The notes under the pieces were generated by a model, which was not told the DNA's origin, did no database searches, and saw only the letters and a program-made list of their open reading frames with translations. The position numbers and the translations under genes are program-made. A stretch of DNA of 64,000 nucleotides from Pseudomonas sp. RIT-PI-AD (GTDB lineage: Bacteria; Pseudomonadota; Gammaproteobacteria; Pseudomonadales; Pseudomonadaceae). Numbering within the stretch: the first letter of the stretch is position 1; each line of letters begins with the position of its first letter. Below, one piece after another: positions 43,008 through 53,409 of the stretch. Where the stretch lies: assembly GCF_025642785.1 (NCBI RefSeq), contig NZ_JANZKU010000006.1:62001-126000 (forward strand), in the 5' to 3' direction.

Positions 43008-44903
43008 ATGAGCCACCAATCCGAACTGATCAGCGAGGATATCCTCGCCTACCTGGCCCAGCACGAACGTAAAGAGCTGCTGCGCTTCCTTACCTGCGGC
43101 AACGTCGATGACGGTAAGAGCACCCTGATCGGGCGCCTGCTGCACGACTCGAAGATGATCTATGAGGATCACCTCGAAGCCATCACCCGCGACTCGAAGA
43201 AGGTCGGCACCACCGGCGAGGACGTCGACCTGGCGCTGCTGGTGGACGGCCTGCAGGCCGAGCGGGAGCAGGGCATCACCATCGACGTGGCCTACCGCTA
43301 TTTCAGCACCGCCAAACGCAAGTTCATCATCGCCGACACCCCCGGCCACGAGCAGTACACCCGCAACATGGCCACTGGGGCGTCCACCTGCGACCTGGCG
43401 ATCATCCTGATCGACGCCCGCTACGGTGTGCAGACCCAGACCCGCCGGCACAGCTTCATCGCCTCGCTGCTGGGCATCAAGCACATCGTCGTCGCGGTCA
43501 ACAAGATGGACCTGAAGGACTTCGACCAAGGCGTGTTCGAGGCGATCAAGGCCGACTACCTGCAGTTCGCCGAGCGGATCGCGCTCGATCCGGCCGCGAT
43601 CCGCTTCGTCCCCATGTCCGCGCTCAAGGGCGACAATGTGGTGAACAAGAGCGAGCGCTCGCCCTGGTACCACGGACAGTCGCTGATGGAGATCCTCGAG
43701 ACCGTGGAAATCGCCGGCGACCGCAACCTGGTCGACCTGCGCTTCCCGGTGCAGTATGTCAACCGACCGAACCTGAACTTCCGCGGCTTCGCCGGCACCC
43801 TGGCCAGTGGCGTCGTGCACAAGGGCGACGAGGTGGTGGTCCTGCCCTCCGGCAAGGGCAGCCGGGTCAAGTCGATCGTCACCTTCGAGGGCGAGCTGGA
43901 GCAGGCCGGCCCCGGCCAGGCCATCACCCTGACCCTGGAAGACGAAATCGACGTGTCCCGTGGCGACATGCTGGTCCACGCCGGCAACCGTCCGCAGATC
44001 CACGACACCTTCGAGGCGATGCTGGTCTGGATGGCCGAGGAGCCCTTGCTGCCCGGCAAGAAATACGACATCAAGCGCGCCACCAGCTACATCCCGGGAA
44101 CCGTCGCGAGCATCCTGCACAAGGTGGACGTGAACACCCTGGAGCATGCCAGCGCCAGTGCCTTGCAGCTCAACGAGATCGCCCGGGTGAAGGTGAGCCT
44201 GGACGCACCCATCGCGCTCGACGGCTACGACAGCAACCGCACCACCGGCGCCTTCATCGTAGTCGACCGGTTGACCAACGGCACCGTCGGCGCCGGGATG
44301 ATCATCGCCGAGCCGGCGACGGCGGCGCTGCGCCAGCCGGGTGCCTCGGCCCACCTCACCACCGAGGAGCGCGCGGCGCGCTTCGGCCAGCGACCGGCGA
44401 CCGTGCTGTTCAGCGGCCTGTCCGGGGCCGGCAAGAGCACCCTGGCCTATGCGGTGGAGCGCAAGCTGTTCGACATGGGCCGCGCGGTCTATGTGCTCGA
44501 CGGACAGAACCTGCGCCACGACCTGAACAAGGGCCTGGCCCAGGACCGTGCCGGCCGTACCGAGAACTGGCGCCGCGCCGCCCAGGTGGCGCGCCAGTTC
44601 AACGAAGCCGGCCTCATCACCCTGGCCGCCTTCGTCGCCCCGGATGCGGAGGGACGCCAGCAGGCCAAGGCGCTGATCGGCAAGGAACGCATGCTCACCG
44701 TCTACGTGCAGGCGTCGCCGCAGGTATGCCGCGAACGTGACCCCCAGGGGCTGTACGCGGCGAATGGCGATAACATTCCCGGCGAGTCCTTCCCCTACGA
44801 CGTGCCGCTGGATGCCGACCTGGTAGTGGACACCCAGACCGGCAGCCTGGAGGAGGGCGTCAAGCAGGTGCTGGAGCTGCTGCGCGGTCGCGGGTTGATC
44901 TAG
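43008..44903 (+). CDS. cysNC: Bifunctional sulfate adenylyltransferase GTPase / APS kinase CysNC
   Basis: This 631-aa fusion has an EF-Tu-like GTPase (CysN, residues ~1-440) followed by an APS kinase (CysC, ~450-631). G1 GNVDDGKST is at residues 31-39; G3 DTPGHEQ and G4 NKMD follow. The CysC Walker [10 protein letters not shown] is at about residues 470-478. The product is PAPS from APS. Fusion is normal in Pseudomonas, unlike E. coli, where cysC is separate. A strong bidirectional terminator lies 17 bases after the stop. Confidence 0.97.
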   Translation: MSHQSELISEDILAYLAQHERKELLRFLTCGNVDDGKSTLIGRLLHDSKMIYEDHLEAITRDSKKVGTTGEDVDLALLVDGLQAEREQGITIDVAYRYFSTAKRKFIIADTPGHEQYTRNMATGASTCDLAIILIDARYGVQTQTRRHSFIASLLGIKHIVVAVNKMDLKDFDQGVFEAIKADYLQFAERIALDPAAIRFVPMSALKGDNVVNKSERSPWYHGQSLMEILETVEIAGDRNLVDLRFPVQYVNRPNLNFRGFAGTLASGVVHKGDEVVVLPSGKGSRVKSIVTFEGELEQAGPGQAITLTLEDEIDVSRGDMLVHAGNRPQIHDTFEAMLVWMAEEPLLPGKKYDIKRATSYIPGTVASILHKVDVNTLEHASASALQLNEIARVKVSLDAPIALDGYDSNRTTGAFIVVDRLTNGTVGAGMIIAEPATAALRQPGASAHLTTEERAARFGQRPATVLFSGLSGAGKSTLAYAVERKLFDMGRAVYVLDGQNLRHDLNKGLAQDRAGRTENWRRAAQVARQFNEAGLITLAAFVAPDAEGRQQAKALIGKERMLTVYVQASPQVCRERDPQGLYAANGDNIPGESFPYDVPLDADLVVDTQTGSLEEGVKQVLELLRGRGLI

Positions 44904-44920
44904 GCGCATCGGCCGCAAAC

Positions 44921-44949
44921 GAAAAAGCCCCGCATGGCGGGGCTTTTTC
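44921..44949. terminator. Bidirectional intrinsic terminator between cysNC and zapG
   Basis: A perfect 13-bp stem (GAAAAAGCCCCGC / GCGGGGCTTTTTC) surrounds a 3-base loop at 44934-44936. A-run and T-run flank the GC core, so it serves convergent cysNC (+) and zapG (-). Confidence 0.92.
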
Positions 44950-44970
44950 ATAGCGGGGAGCGGCGACCGA

Positions 44971-45414
44971 TCAGTACTTGCCTTTCAGGCCGTAGCTCTT
45001 GTCCAGGGTGCCGGGGGCGTTGGGGGCCTTCGGCGCGTAGTCTTTGGGGGCTTCCTGGTCTTTCGGCGGGGTCAGGCGTTCGCGAACGCCGTTGCCAGTC
45101 TCCTCGGTATGCAGCGCGGCGAGCAGGCGCTGGCGGGTCAGTTCGTCGAGGGCCAGGCGGTCGACGCCGCTGGACAGGTGTTCCTGCACGTCCTGGTAAC
45201 TTTGGGTGAGTTTCTTCACCAGATTGGCGGTGGTGTTGAAGTGGGTGACCACCTCGCTCTGGTAGCTATCGAAGCGCTCCTGCAGGTCGTCCAGCTGGCG
45301 CTGGGTGCGGCCCGGGGCGGCCTTGGGCACCAGGCGGGCGAACAGGAAACCGATCGCGAGACCGGCGAGCAGGGCGAGGGCCGGTAACAACCAGGCCGTG
45401 AGCGACTCTTCCAC
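44971..45414 (-). CDS. zapG: DUF1043 inner-membrane protein ZapG (YhcB)
   Basis: This 147-aa protein has one N-terminal membrane helix (residues ~7-28), a coiled coil (residues ~35-75: RTQRQLDDLQERFDSYQSEV) and an acidic/proline-rich C-terminus. YhcB/ZapG influences cell division and envelope synthesis in E. coli; the molecular role is not settled. It converges with cysNC and diverges from the small hydrolase gene. Confidence 0.9.
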   Translation of the reverse strand: MEESLTAWLLPALALLAGLAIGFLFARLVPKAAPGRTQRQLDDLQERFDSYQSEVVTHFNTTANLVKKLTQSYQDVQEHLSSGVDRLALDELTRQRLLAALHTEETGNGVRERLTPPKDQEAPKDYAPKAPNAPGTLDKSYGLKGKY

Positions 45415-45637
45415 GAATCCTTCCTCTATAAGCGGCTTTGCTTTACGTTAACGGCTCGAAACCGCGCTGTATACCGCGATGCAAGCCTCGATGGTCGGCG
45501 ATGGAATCGCCAGGCGGCGAACCCGCTGCCAACCCTTTCCGCCCGTGTGGGAAGCGGTATCCGTCGAGCGAACCCGAATGGTAGCGCTCGCACCCAACCT
45601 AGACGAGTCGACCCTGTACGAGGTCACGGAGTTCCCG

Positions 45638-46267
45638 TTGTCCACCCGCGAATCCCCCCTGATGCTGGAAGGCCCGAGCGGTCCCCTGGAAGCCCTCTAC
45701 CTGGAGGCGCCCGAGCCCCGTGGCCTGGCGTTGATCTGCCATCCCAACCCGGTGCAGGGCGGCACCATGCTGAACAAAGTGGTCTCCATGCTGCAGCGTT
45801 GCGCCCGCGACGCCGGCTACTCGACGCTGCGCTTCAACTACCGGGGAGTCGGCGCCAGCGCCGGTAGCAGCGACATGGGCAGCGGCGAAATCGACGACGC
45901 CGAAGCCGTCGCCGGCTGGCTGCACGGGCAGCGGCCCGAGCGGCCCCTGACCCTTTTCGGTTTTTCCTTCGGCGGGTTCGTCGCCGCCAGCCTCGGCGGT
46001 CGCCTGGAGCGCCAGGGTGTTCCGCTCGCGCAACTGTTCATGGTGGCGCCGGCGGTCATGCGGCTGGGCGCCGAGCACCCGCTGCCGGAAGGTTGCCCGC
46101 TGACGCTGATCCAGCCCGAGGACGACGAGGTGATCGACCCGAACCAGGTGTTCGCCTGGTCCGAGGCGCTCGAACGTCCCCATACCCTGCTGAAAGTGGC
46201 AGAATGCGGCCACTTTTTTCACGGCAAGCTGACCGACCTGAAAGAGCTGGTCCTGCCCCGTCTCTGA
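45638..46267 (+). CDS. Small alpha/beta hydrolase
   Basis: This ~209-aa protein belongs to the compact alpha/beta-hydrolase group. Features are LICHPNPVQGGTMLNKVV near the N-terminus, RFNYRGVGASAG, the nucleophile elbow GFSFGGFVAA and the C-terminal His in ECGHFFHGKL. The substrate is unknown. The start is uncertain: a TTG at 45638 with a GGAG site 6 bases upstream fits the family length. ATG codons at 45578 and 45662 are alternatives, and the frame is open from 45479. trpS begins 21 bases after the stop. Confidence 0.8.
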   Translation: MSTRESPLMLEGPSGPLEALYLEAPEPRGLALICHPNPVQGGTMLNKVVSMLQRCARDAGYSTLRFNYRGVGASAGSSDMGSGEIDDAEAVAGWLHGQRPERPLTLFGFSFGGFVAASLGGRLERQGVPLAQLFMVAPAVMRLGAEHPLPEGCPLTLIQPEDDEVIDPNQVFAWSEALERPHTLLKVAECGHFFHGKLTDLKELVLPRL

Positions 46268-46288
46268 CCGTTTCCACAAGCGAAGACC

Positions 46289-47629
46289 ATGACCACGCGC
46301 ATTCTCACCGGCATCACCACCACGGGCACTCCCCACCTCGGCAACTACGCGGGGGCGATCCGCCCGGCGATCCTCGCGAGCCGCAACGCCGACACCGATT
46401 CGTTCTACTTCCTCGCCGACTACCACGCCCTGATCAAATGCGACGACCCGGCGCGGATCCAGCGTTCGCGGCTGGAAATCGCCGCCACCTGGCTGGCCTG
46501 CGGGTTGGACGTGAACAAGGCGACCTTCTACCGGCAGTCCGACATTCCGGAAATCCCCGAGCTGACCTGGTTGCTCACCTGCGTGGCGGGCAAGGGGCTG
46601 CTCAACCGCGCCCACGCCTACAAGGCCTCGGTGGACAAGAACGTCGAGGCCGGCGAGGACCCGGACGCCGGAGTGACCATGGGGCTGTTCAGCTACCCGG
46701 TGCTGATGGCCGCGGACATTCTCATGTTCAACGCCCACAAGGTGCCGGTGGGGCGCGACCAGATCCAGCACGTGGAAATGGCCCGCGACATCGGCCAGCG
46801 CTTCAACCACCTGTTCGGCCAGGGTCGGGAACTGTTCACCCTGCCCGAGGCGGTGGTCGAGGCGGATGTCGCCACTTTGCCGGGCCTGGACGGCCGCAAG
46901 ATGTCGAAGAGCTACGACAACACCATTCCGCTGTTCGGCAGCGCCAAGCAGCTCAAGGACGCGGTCGCCCGTATCGTCACCGACTCCAGGCTGCCCGGCG
47001 AGGCGAAGGACCCGGACGCGTCGCACCTGTTCACCCTCTACCAGGCCTTCGCCACCCCGGCCGACCTGGCCACCTTCCGTGCCGACCTGCTCGCCGGCCT
47101 CGGCTGGGGCGAGGCCAAGCAGCGCCTGTTCGAGTTGCTCGACGCGGAATTGGGCGAGGCCCGCGAGCGCTATCACGCCCTGATCGAAAAGCCCGCCGAC
47201 CTTGAGGACATTCTCCTGGCCGGTGCGGAAAAGGCCCGGCGCATCGCCACGCCCTTCCTCGGCGAGCTACGCGAGGCGGTCGGCCTGCGCACCTTCCGCG
47301 CCCAGGTCCAGGCCGGCGCGACGGACAAGAAAAAGGCCGCGAAAACCGCACGTTTCGTCAGCTTCCGCGAGGACGACGGCAGCTTCCGTTTCCGCCTGCT
47401 GGATGCAGCGGGCGAGCAATTGCTGCTCTCCAAGGGCTTCGCCGACGGCAAGGCGGCCGGCCAGGCGAGCAAGCGCCTGCAGAGTGGCGAGAGCCTCGAC
47501 CTGCGCGAGCAGGGCCAGAGTTTCGGCCTGTGGCTGGACGACGAATGCGTCGCCCGGAGCCCGGAGTTCGCCGACGCCGAAAGCCGCGAGTCGGCCATCC
47601 AGCGCTTGCGCGACGCCTTGGGCGCCTGA
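46289..47629 (+). CDS. trpS: Tryptophanyl-tRNA synthetase with a C-terminal extra domain
   Basis: This 446-aa class I synthetase charges tRNA(Trp). The HIGH-like motif is TPHLGNY (residues 14-20), and KMSKS is at 204-208. The catalytic and anticodon-binding part ends near residue 333. About 110 further residues follow a basic linker ([12 protein letters not shown]), and residues ~356-446 resemble a DUF1508/YegP-type fold ([20 protein letters not shown]). Common bacterial TrpS proteins are about 330 aa. The long form occurs in Pseudomonas as I remember it; the role of the tail is unknown. Confidence 0.95.
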   Translation: MTTRILTGITTTGTPHLGNYAGAIRPAILASRNADTDSFYFLADYHALIKCDDPARIQRSRLEIAATWLACGLDVNKATFYRQSDIPEIPELTWLLTCVAGKGLLNRAHAYKASVDKNVEAGEDPDAGVTMGLFSYPVLMAADILMFNAHKVPVGRDQIQHVEMARDIGQRFNHLFGQGRELFTLPEAVVEADVATLPGLDGRKMSKSYDNTIPLFGSAKQLKDAVARIVTDSRLPGEAKDPDASHLFTLYQAFATPADLATFRADLLAGLGWGEAKQRLFELLDAELGEARERYHALIEKPADLEDILLAGAEKARRIATPFLGELREAVGLRTFRAQVQAGATDKKKAAKTARFVSFREDDGSFRFRLLDAAGEQLLLSKGFADGKAAGQASKRLQSGESLDLREQGQSFGLWLDDECVARSPEFADAESRESAIQRLRDALGA

Positions 47630-47754
47630 GGCGCTGTACCTGATGCGGCGGCGGGCGAGGGCCTTCGCCGCCGCCTCCCGGCCTGCGGGTCGATTGCCAA
47701 TCTGCGGGGCCGTCGCTAAAGTGACCGCCCCGTTTTCGTTGCCTTGCTATCGAT

Positions 47755-48849
47755 ATGACCCCCCTAGAACGCTATCAGGCCGATCTTCAACGCCCGGACT
47801 TCTTCCGCGATGCCGCGCAAGAGAACGCCGTCCGCCATCTGCAACGCTTGTACGACGACCTGGTTCACAATGACCGGCACAAGCCCGGCCTGTTCGGCAA
47901 GCTGTTCGGCGGCAAGCCGCAGCGACCGGTCAAGGGCCTGTATTTCTGGGGTGGGGTCGGCCGCGGCAAGACCTACTTGGTGGACACCTTCTTCGAATCC
48001 TTGCCCATCAAGGAAAAGGTCCGTACCCACTTCCACCGCTTCATGAAGCGCGTCCACGAGGAAATGAAAACCCTCAAGGGCGAGAAGAACCCCCTGACCA
48101 TCATCGGCAAACGTTTCGCCGACGAGGCGCGGGTGATCTGCTTCGACGAATTCTTCGTCTCCGACATCACCGACGCGATGATCCTCGCCACCCTGCTGGA
48201 GGAACTGTTCGCCAACGGCGTGAGCCTGGTGGCCACCTCCAACATCGTTCCCGACGGCCTGTACAAGGACGGCCTGCAACGCGCGCGCTTCCTGCCGGCG
48301 ATCGCCCTGCTCAAGGAACACACCGAGGTGGTCAACGTCGACAGCGGCGTCGACTACCGCTTGCGCCACTTGGAGCAGGCGCAGTTGTACCACTGGCCGC
48401 TCGACCAGAACGCCGAGGACAGCCTGCGCAAGAGTTTCAAGGCGCTGACCCCGGACTGCACCCAGGCGTCGGAAAACGATGTGCTGACCATCGAGAACCG
48501 CGAAATCCGTGCCCGCCGCACCTGCGACGACGTCGCCTGGTTCGAATTCCGCGAGCTCTGCGACGGCCCGCGCAGCCAGAACGACTACATCGAGCTGGCG
48601 AAGATCTTCCACGCGGTGCTGATTTCCGGCGTCGAGCAGATGAACGCCTCCAAGGACGACATGGCGCGGCGTTTCATCAACCTGGTGGATGAGTTCTACG
48701 ACCGTAACGTCAAGCTGATCCTGTCCGCCGAGGTGGAACTGAAGGATCTCTATACCGGCGGTCGCCTGGAGTTCGAGTTCCAGCGCACCCTCAGCCGCCT
48801 GCTGGAAATGCAGTCCCACGAATTCCTCTCGCGCGCCCATCGTCCCTGA
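47755..48849 (+). CDS. zapE: Cell division ATPase ZapE (AFG1 family)
   Basis: This 364-aa P-loop ATPase has Walker A GGVGRGKT at residues 66-73 and Walker B ICFDEFFVSDI. ZapE binds FtsZ and modulates the Z ring under stress; relatives act in mitochondrial protein quality control. The ATG at 47755 gives full family length. A perfect 8-bp hairpin lies after the stop. Confidence 0.94.
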   Translation: MTPLERYQADLQRPDFFRDAAQENAVRHLQRLYDDLVHNDRHKPGLFGKLFGGKPQRPVKGLYFWGGVGRGKTYLVDTFFESLPIKEKVRTHFHRFMKRVHEEMKTLKGEKNPLTIIGKRFADEARVICFDEFFVSDITDAMILATLLEELFANGVSLVATSNIVPDGLYKDGLQRARFLPAIALLKEHTEVVNVDSGVDYRLRHLEQAQLYHWPLDQNAEDSLRKSFKALTPDCTQASENDVLTIENREIRARRTCDDVAWFEFRELCDGPRSQNDYIELAKIFHAVLISGVEQMNASKDDMARRFINLVDEFYDRNVKLILSAEVELKDLYTGGRLEFEFQRTLSRLLEMQSHEFLSRAHRP

Positions 48850-48860
48850 TCGAAACGCCC

Positions 48861-48883
48861 CGCGGGACTTTACGCGTCCCGCG
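48861..48883. terminator. Hairpin between convergent zapE and the DJ-1/AraC regulator
   Basis: CGCGGGAC at 48861-48868 pairs perfectly with GTCCCGCG at 48876-48883 across a 7-base loop. It begins 12 bases after the zapE stop. No T-run is present, so termination strength is doubtful. Confidence 0.45.
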
Positions 48884-48960
48884 CCGCGACATCCGGCCCG
48901 GTGCCGGCGCGTCTTCCGCGCCGTGGCGACCCCGCCCCTCAGGCCGTGGCGTTCCTGCCC

Positions 48961-49956
48961 TCACTCGACCTTGTGCTGGAACTGGTGCCGATAGGGGTTC
49001 GGCGACAGGCCGGTGTGCTGGCGGAACAGCCGTGCGAAGAAACTCGCATCGTCGTAGCCGACCTCGTAGCTGATGGTCTTGATGCTCTTGCGGGTCGCAG
49101 AGAGCAGTCCCTTGGCGGTCTCGATGCGCAGCCGTTGCAGGTAGTGCAACGGCTTGTCGCCGGTGGCCGCCTGGAAGCGGCGCATGAAGTTGCGGATGCT
49201 CATGCCGTGGTCGCGGGCCACGTCCTCGAAGCGGAATTTTTCGGCGAAATGTTCTTCGAGCCAGTGTTGGATCTGCAGGATGGTCAGGTCCCGGTGCAGT
49301 TTCTGCCCACCGAAGCCGATGCGCCCCGGCGTGTAGCTGCGCTGCACCTCGTGGAGGATGTCCCTGGCCACCGCCTGGGCGACGTCGGCGCCGCAGAAGC
49401 GTTCGATCAGGTAGATGTACAGGTCGCAGGCCGAGGTGACGCCGCCCGCGCAGTACAGGTTGTCGGCGTCCGACAGGTGCTTCTCGGTGTTCAGCAGGAC
49501 CTGCGGGAAGCGCTCGGCGAACTCGCGGAAGAAGCGCCAATAGGTGGTCGCCTCCTTGCCGTCCAGCAGCCCGGCGCCGGCCATCCAGAAGACCCCGGTG
49601 GCCTCGCCGCAGATGGTGCCGCCGGCGGCGTGGTGGGCGCGCAGCCAGTCGAACACCTGCGGGTGGCGCGCGCTCAGCGCGTCGAAGTCGTCCCAGAAGG
49701 CCGGCAGGATGATCACGTCGGCTTCGTCCAGCGCGCCGTCCACGGGGATGCGGACGTCGCTGAAGCTGCGCACCGGTTCGCCGTCCGGGCTGACCAGGCG
49801 GGTCACGAACGAAGGCGTCAGGCCGAGGCCCTGGAGTTTCCCGTGGCGCAGGCTGGCCATGTGGAAGAAGTCCTTGGCCTGCATCAGCGTGGAGGCGAAC
49901 ACGCCCTCGGTGGCGAGGATGCTGACCCGGCGGAGCGGGGCTATCTGAAGAGTCAT
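48961..49956 (-). CDS. DJ-1/PfpI-domain AraC-family transcriptional regulator
   Basis: This 331-aa regulator has an N-terminal DJ-1/PfpI (GATase1-like) domain (residues ~10-190) and a C-terminal AraC DNA-binding domain with two helix-turn-helix motifs (FRFEDVARDHGMSIRNFMRRF; ISYEVGYDDASFFARLFRQHTG). At the nucleophile elbow the usual Cys appears as Ala119 (EATGVFWMAGAGLLDG), so the domain is likely a sensor, not an enzyme. Related proteins (GbdR, CdhR, ArgR in Pseudomonas) sense amino acids or betaines. It diverges from an acyl-CoA dehydrogenase with 141 bases between, so that gene is the likely target. Confidence 0.9.
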   Translation of the reverse strand: MTLQIAPLRRVSILATEGVFASTLMQAKDFFHMASLRHGKLQGLGLTPSFVTRLVSPDGEPVRSFSDVRIPVDGALDEADVIILPAFWDDFDALSARHPQVFDWLRAHHAAGGTICGEATGVFWMAGAGLLDGKEATTYWRFFREFAERFPQVLLNTEKHLSDADNLYCAGGVTSACDLYIYLIERFCGADVAQAVARDILHEVQRSYTPGRIGFGGQKLHRDLTILQIQHWLEEHFAEKFRFEDVARDHGMSIRNFMRRFQAATGDKPLHYLQRLRIETAKGLLSATRKSIKTISYEVGYDDASFFARLFRQHTGLSPNPYRHQFQHKVE

Positions 49957-50097
49957 GTCTTGTTCTTATAGGGGAAAGCGGTCAATCCGTGGCGGGATCG
50001 TCTTATTTTTTGTCCTGACTGTCCAGTGTGGGGCGGCGGGGTTCTGGCCTACAGTCGAAACCCGCCTCCCACTCGCTCCCCAGACCCAGGTGAAACC

Positions 50098-51237
50098 ATG
50101 ATCCCCAGAACGGTGTTCGGCTCCGACCATGAACTCTTTCGCGACAGCGTGCGGAAATTCCTCGAGCAGGAAGCGGTTCCTCATCACGCCCAGTGGGAAA
50201 AGGACGGTCATGTGGATCGCGAGCTGTGGCGCAAGGCCGGCGAGGCGGGTCTGCTCTGTTCTCACGTGCCCGAGGCGTACGGCGGCATGGGGGCCGACTT
50301 CCTCTACAGCGCGGTGGTGATCGAGGAGATCGGCCGCCTGGGATTGACCGGCATCGGCTTCTCGCTGCATTCGGACATCGTTGCGCCCTATATCCTCCAC
50401 TACGGCTCGGAGGCGCAGAAGCGGCGCTACCTGCCGCGCATGGCCAGTGGCGATGCGATCACCGCCATCGCGATGACCGAACCGGGCGCCGGTTCTGATC
50501 TGCAAGGCGTGAAGACCACGGCCGTGCTGGATGGCGATCACTACGTGATCAACGGTTCCAAGACCTTCATCACCAACGGCCTGCTCGCCAACCTGGTGAT
50601 CGTGGTCGCCAAGACCGACCCCAAGGCGGGCGCCAAGGGCACCAGCCTGTTCCTGGTGGAGGCCGGCACCCCCGGGTTCGCCAAGGGCAAGCGATTGGAA
50701 AAGGTCGGCATGAAGGCCCAGGACACCGCCGAACTGTTTTTCCAGGACGTGCGCGTACCCAAGGAGAACCTGCTCGGCCAGGCCGGTGCCGGCTTCGCTT
50801 ACCTGATGCAGGAGCTGCCGCAGGAGCGCCTCACCGTCGGCATCGGCGCCTTGGCTTCGGCCGAGGCGGCCCTGCGCTGGACCCTGGACTACACCCGCGA
50901 ACGCAAGGCCTTCGGCAAGGCCATCGCGGAGTTCCAGAACACCCGTTTCAAGCTGGCCGAGATCGCCAGCGAGGTGCAGATCGGCCGGGTATTCATCGAC
51001 CGTTGCCTCGAGCTGCACGTCCAGGGCCAGCTCGACGTGCCCACCGCCGCGATGCTCAAGTACTGGAGCACCGACCTGCAATGCAAGGTCCTCGACGAGT
51101 GCGTGCAACTGCATGGCGGCTACGGCTTCATGTGGGAGTACCCGGTGGCGCGCGCCTGGGCGGATGCACGGGTGCAGCGCATCTACGCCGGCACCAACGA
51201 GATCATGAAGGAAATCATCGCGCGTTCGCTGATCTAG
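50098..51237 (+). CDS. Acyl-CoA dehydrogenase
   Basis: This 379-aa flavoprotein oxidises acyl-CoA to enoyl-CoA. Visible family parts are the FAD/substrate region [52 protein letters not shown] and the C-terminal [14 protein letters not shown]. The sequence type is close to long-chain or branched-chain acyl-CoA dehydrogenases; the substrate is not determined. It is a single gene opposite a DJ-1/AraC regulator, and electron transfer would go to ETF encoded elsewhere. The ATG at 50098 is preferred over upstream in-frame codons. Confidence 0.93.
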   Translation: MIPRTVFGSDHELFRDSVRKFLEQEAVPHHAQWEKDGHVDRELWRKAGEAGLLCSHVPEAYGGMGADFLYSAVVIEEIGRLGLTGIGFSLHSDIVAPYILHYGSEAQKRRYLPRMASGDAITAIAMTEPGAGSDLQGVKTTAVLDGDHYVINGSKTFITNGLLANLVIVVAKTDPKAGAKGTSLFLVEAGTPGFAKGKRLEKVGMKAQDTAELFFQDVRVPKENLLGQAGAGFAYLMQELPQERLTVGIGALASAEAALRWTLDYTRERKAFGKAIAEFQNTRFKLAEIASEVQIGRVFIDRCLELHVQGQLDVPTAAMLKYWSTDLQCKVLDECVQLHGGYGFMWEYPVARAWADARVQRIYAGTNEIMKEIIARSLI

Positions 51238-51470
51238 GTCGACGTACCGGAGCGCATCCGCTCGGAACCGTCGCGCCCGGGCCATCCATCGTTTCTCGGA
51301 GCCGCCCTGGCGCACTCGACGGGCGCCGGGATAGGGCGCGCCGGCGATCAGGCGCCGTCACGCCTGTCGGGGTCGAGGGTATCGCTCCGCCATCGCGCGA
51401 CGTCCAGCGGGGCGAACCTTGCTTCCACGCTGTCGGTCTACCTGTTCCCTGCATGGAAAAGGACGGACCG

Positions 51471-52181
51471 ATGGCTGATAGCCCATTCGAGGATTGGGAC
51501 GGCTCCGTGTCCCAGGCGCGCCAACTGCAACGCACGCTGGCGAAGCGGGTGAGCCTGCTGGACGATTTCCCGCCACTGCGCGTGGTGGCGGGCGTCGATG
51601 TCGGCTTCGAGGAGGGCGGCCAGGTGACCCTGGCGGCCGCGGTGTTGCTCGACGCCGTCACCCTGGCGCCACTGGCCCATAGCGTGGCGCGCATTCCCAC
51701 CAGCATGCCCTACGTCCCGGGCCTCCTATCGTTTCGCGAACTGCCCGCGCTGCTGCAGGTAGTGCGCGAGCTGCCCCAGGTGCCCGACCTGATCTATTGC
51801 GACGGCCAAGGCATCGCCCACCCGCGGCGCCTCGGCATCGCGTCGCACCTGGGCGTGGTCACCGGCCTGCCCACCATCGGCGTGGCGAAGAAAATCCTCG
51901 TCGGCGAGCATGCCGAATTGCCCTTGCAGCGAGGCGCGCGGGTGCCCTTGGTGCACAACGGCGAAACCATCGGCTGGGTGTTGCGCAGCAGGGACAAGGT
52001 CAATCCATTGATCGTTTCGCCCGGTCACCGGGTCAGCCTGGAAACCGCGGCGGAGCTGGTCCTGGCCTGTGGCAGGGGCTACCGCCTGCCGGAGCCGACG
52101 CGCCTGGCGGATCGCCTGGCCTCGCGCCGTGGCGAGATGCCAGCGTTGCCCGGGGAGGGCACGCCGGACCTGTTCGCCTAG
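51471..52181 (+). CDS. nfi: Endonuclease V (deoxyinosine 3'-endonuclease)
   Basis: This 236-aa DNA repair enzyme cuts one base 3' of deoxyinosine. The metal-binding Asp43 (AGVDVGF), Glu90 (SFRELPALL) and Asp111 ([10 protein letters not shown]) are all present, as is the wedge motif YVPG at 81-84. Two ATG codons are possible (51453, 51471); the second follows AAAGGACGG. It lies 233 bases after the acyl-CoA dehydrogenase and converges with an aldo/keto reductase. Confidence 0.95.
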   Translation: MADSPFEDWDGSVSQARQLQRTLAKRVSLLDDFPPLRVVAGVDVGFEEGGQVTLAAAVLLDAVTLAPLAHSVARIPTSMPYVPGLLSFRELPALLQVVRELPQVPDLIYCDGQGIAHPRRLGIASHLGVVTGLPTIGVAKKILVGEHAELPLQRGARVPLVHNGETIGWVLRSRDKVNPLIVSPGHRVSLETAAELVLACGRGYRLPEPTRLADRLASRRGEMPALPGEGTPDLFA

Positions 52182-52215
52182 TCGGGCGGCAAAGCCTGGG
52201 CGGTCTCTCCGCTCG

Positions 52216-53253
52216 TCAGGGTGCGGGGTTGGGTTGCTGCCGGTGGATCTCGTCGAGTGCGCCGAGCAGTTCGTCGCTCAGGGTGAGGCGGGCGCTGGCG
52301 AGGTTGCTCTCCAGTTGCTCGAGGGTGGTCGCGCCGATGATGTTGCTGGTGACGAAGGGGCGCGAGGTGACGAAGGCCAGCGCCATCTGCGCCGGGTCCA
52401 GGCCATGCTCGCGGGCCAGGGCGACGTAGCGCGAGCAGGCCGCTTCCGCTTGCGGGTTGGTATAGCGGGTGAAGCGGGAGAAACGGGTGATCCGGCCCTG
52501 CGCGGGGCGCGCACCATTCTCGTATTTGCCCGAAAGCATGCCGAACGCCAGGGGCGAATAGGCCAGCAACCCACAGCCTTCGCGAATGGCGATTTCCGCC
52601 AGGCCTACCTCGAAGCTGCGGTTGAGCAGGTTGTAGGGGTTCTGGATCGAGACGGCCCTCGGCCAGCCACGGCTTTCCGCCAACTGCAGGAACTTCATCG
52701 TGCCCCAGGGCGTTTCGTTGGACAGGCCGACGTGGCGGATCTTGCCGGCGCGAACCTGCTCGTCCAGGGCATCGAGGGTATCTTCCAGGGCAGTGAAGGT
52801 CTCTTCCTTGTGGCGATAGCCGAGTTGGCCGAAGAAGTTGGTGCTGCGTTCCGGCCAATGCAACTGGTAGAGGTCGATCCAGTCGGTCTGCAGGCGTTGC
52901 AGGCTGGCATCCACGGCCGCGGCGATATTCGCCCGGTCGTGGCGCAAGTGGCCGCCGCGGATGTAATCGATACCGTTGCCCGGCCCGGCGATCTTGCTGG
53001 CCAGGACCCAGTCGGCGCGGTCGCCGCGCTGGCGGAAATAGTCGCCGATGATGCGTTCGGTACTGGCGTAGGTCTCCGCCTTGGGTGGCACCGGGTACAT
53101 CTCCGCAGTGTCGATGAAGTTGACCCCGTGGGCCTTGGCGCAGTCGATCTGGGCGAAGGCGTCGGCCTGGTCGTTCTGCTCGCCCCAGGTCATGGTGCCC
53201 AGGCAGAGGGCACTGACGCGAATCTCGGTTCCGTCCAGTTGGCGAAATTCCAT
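52216..53253 (-). CDS. Aldo/keto reductase (Tas-like)
   Basis: This 345-aa NADPH-dependent reductase has the AKR barrel and catalytic tetrad region: Asp and Tyr in FIDTAEMYP, Lys in VLASKIAGP and His in YQLHWPERS. The start MEFRQLDGTEIRVSALCLGTM and the length match the Tas subfamily; the physiological substrate is unknown. The ATG at 53253 has AGGAGA upstream; a longer frame to 53352 is not family-like. It converges with nfi and diverges from rplM. Confidence 0.92.
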   Translation of the reverse strand: MEFRQLDGTEIRVSALCLGTMTWGEQNDQADAFAQIDCAKAHGVNFIDTAEMYPVPPKAETYASTERIIGDYFRQRGDRADWVLASKIAGPGNGIDYIRGGHLRHDRANIAAAVDASLQRLQTDWIDLYQLHWPERSTNFFGQLGYRHKEETFTALEDTLDALDEQVRAGKIRHVGLSNETPWGTMKFLQLAESRGWPRAVSIQNPYNLLNRSFEVGLAEIAIREGCGLLAYSPLAFGMLSGKYENGARPAQGRITRFSRFTRYTNPQAEAACSRYVALAREHGLDPAQMALAFVTSRPFVTSNIIGATTLEQLESNLASARLTLSDELLGALDEIHRQQPNPAP

Positions 53254-53409
53254 AGGGTTCTCCTCGTTCGTGGAAAGGCGCTGAGCCCGCAGGCCAGAGG
53301 CCCGCAAGCTTAGCGAAAAAGCCGCAGCGACGCCGGCTCGGTGGAGCGACAAGGGAAAATCGGGTTGCTATTTCCCCTGAAATGGGCATAATTCCGCGGC
53401 TTTCTCGAT

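Noticed and set aside
42006-44951. 981-codon open frame on the minus strand opposite cysD-cysNC
   Set aside because: The plus strand carries two well-recognised enzymes with intact motifs. The antisense product is low-complexity and follows the third-position GC bias.
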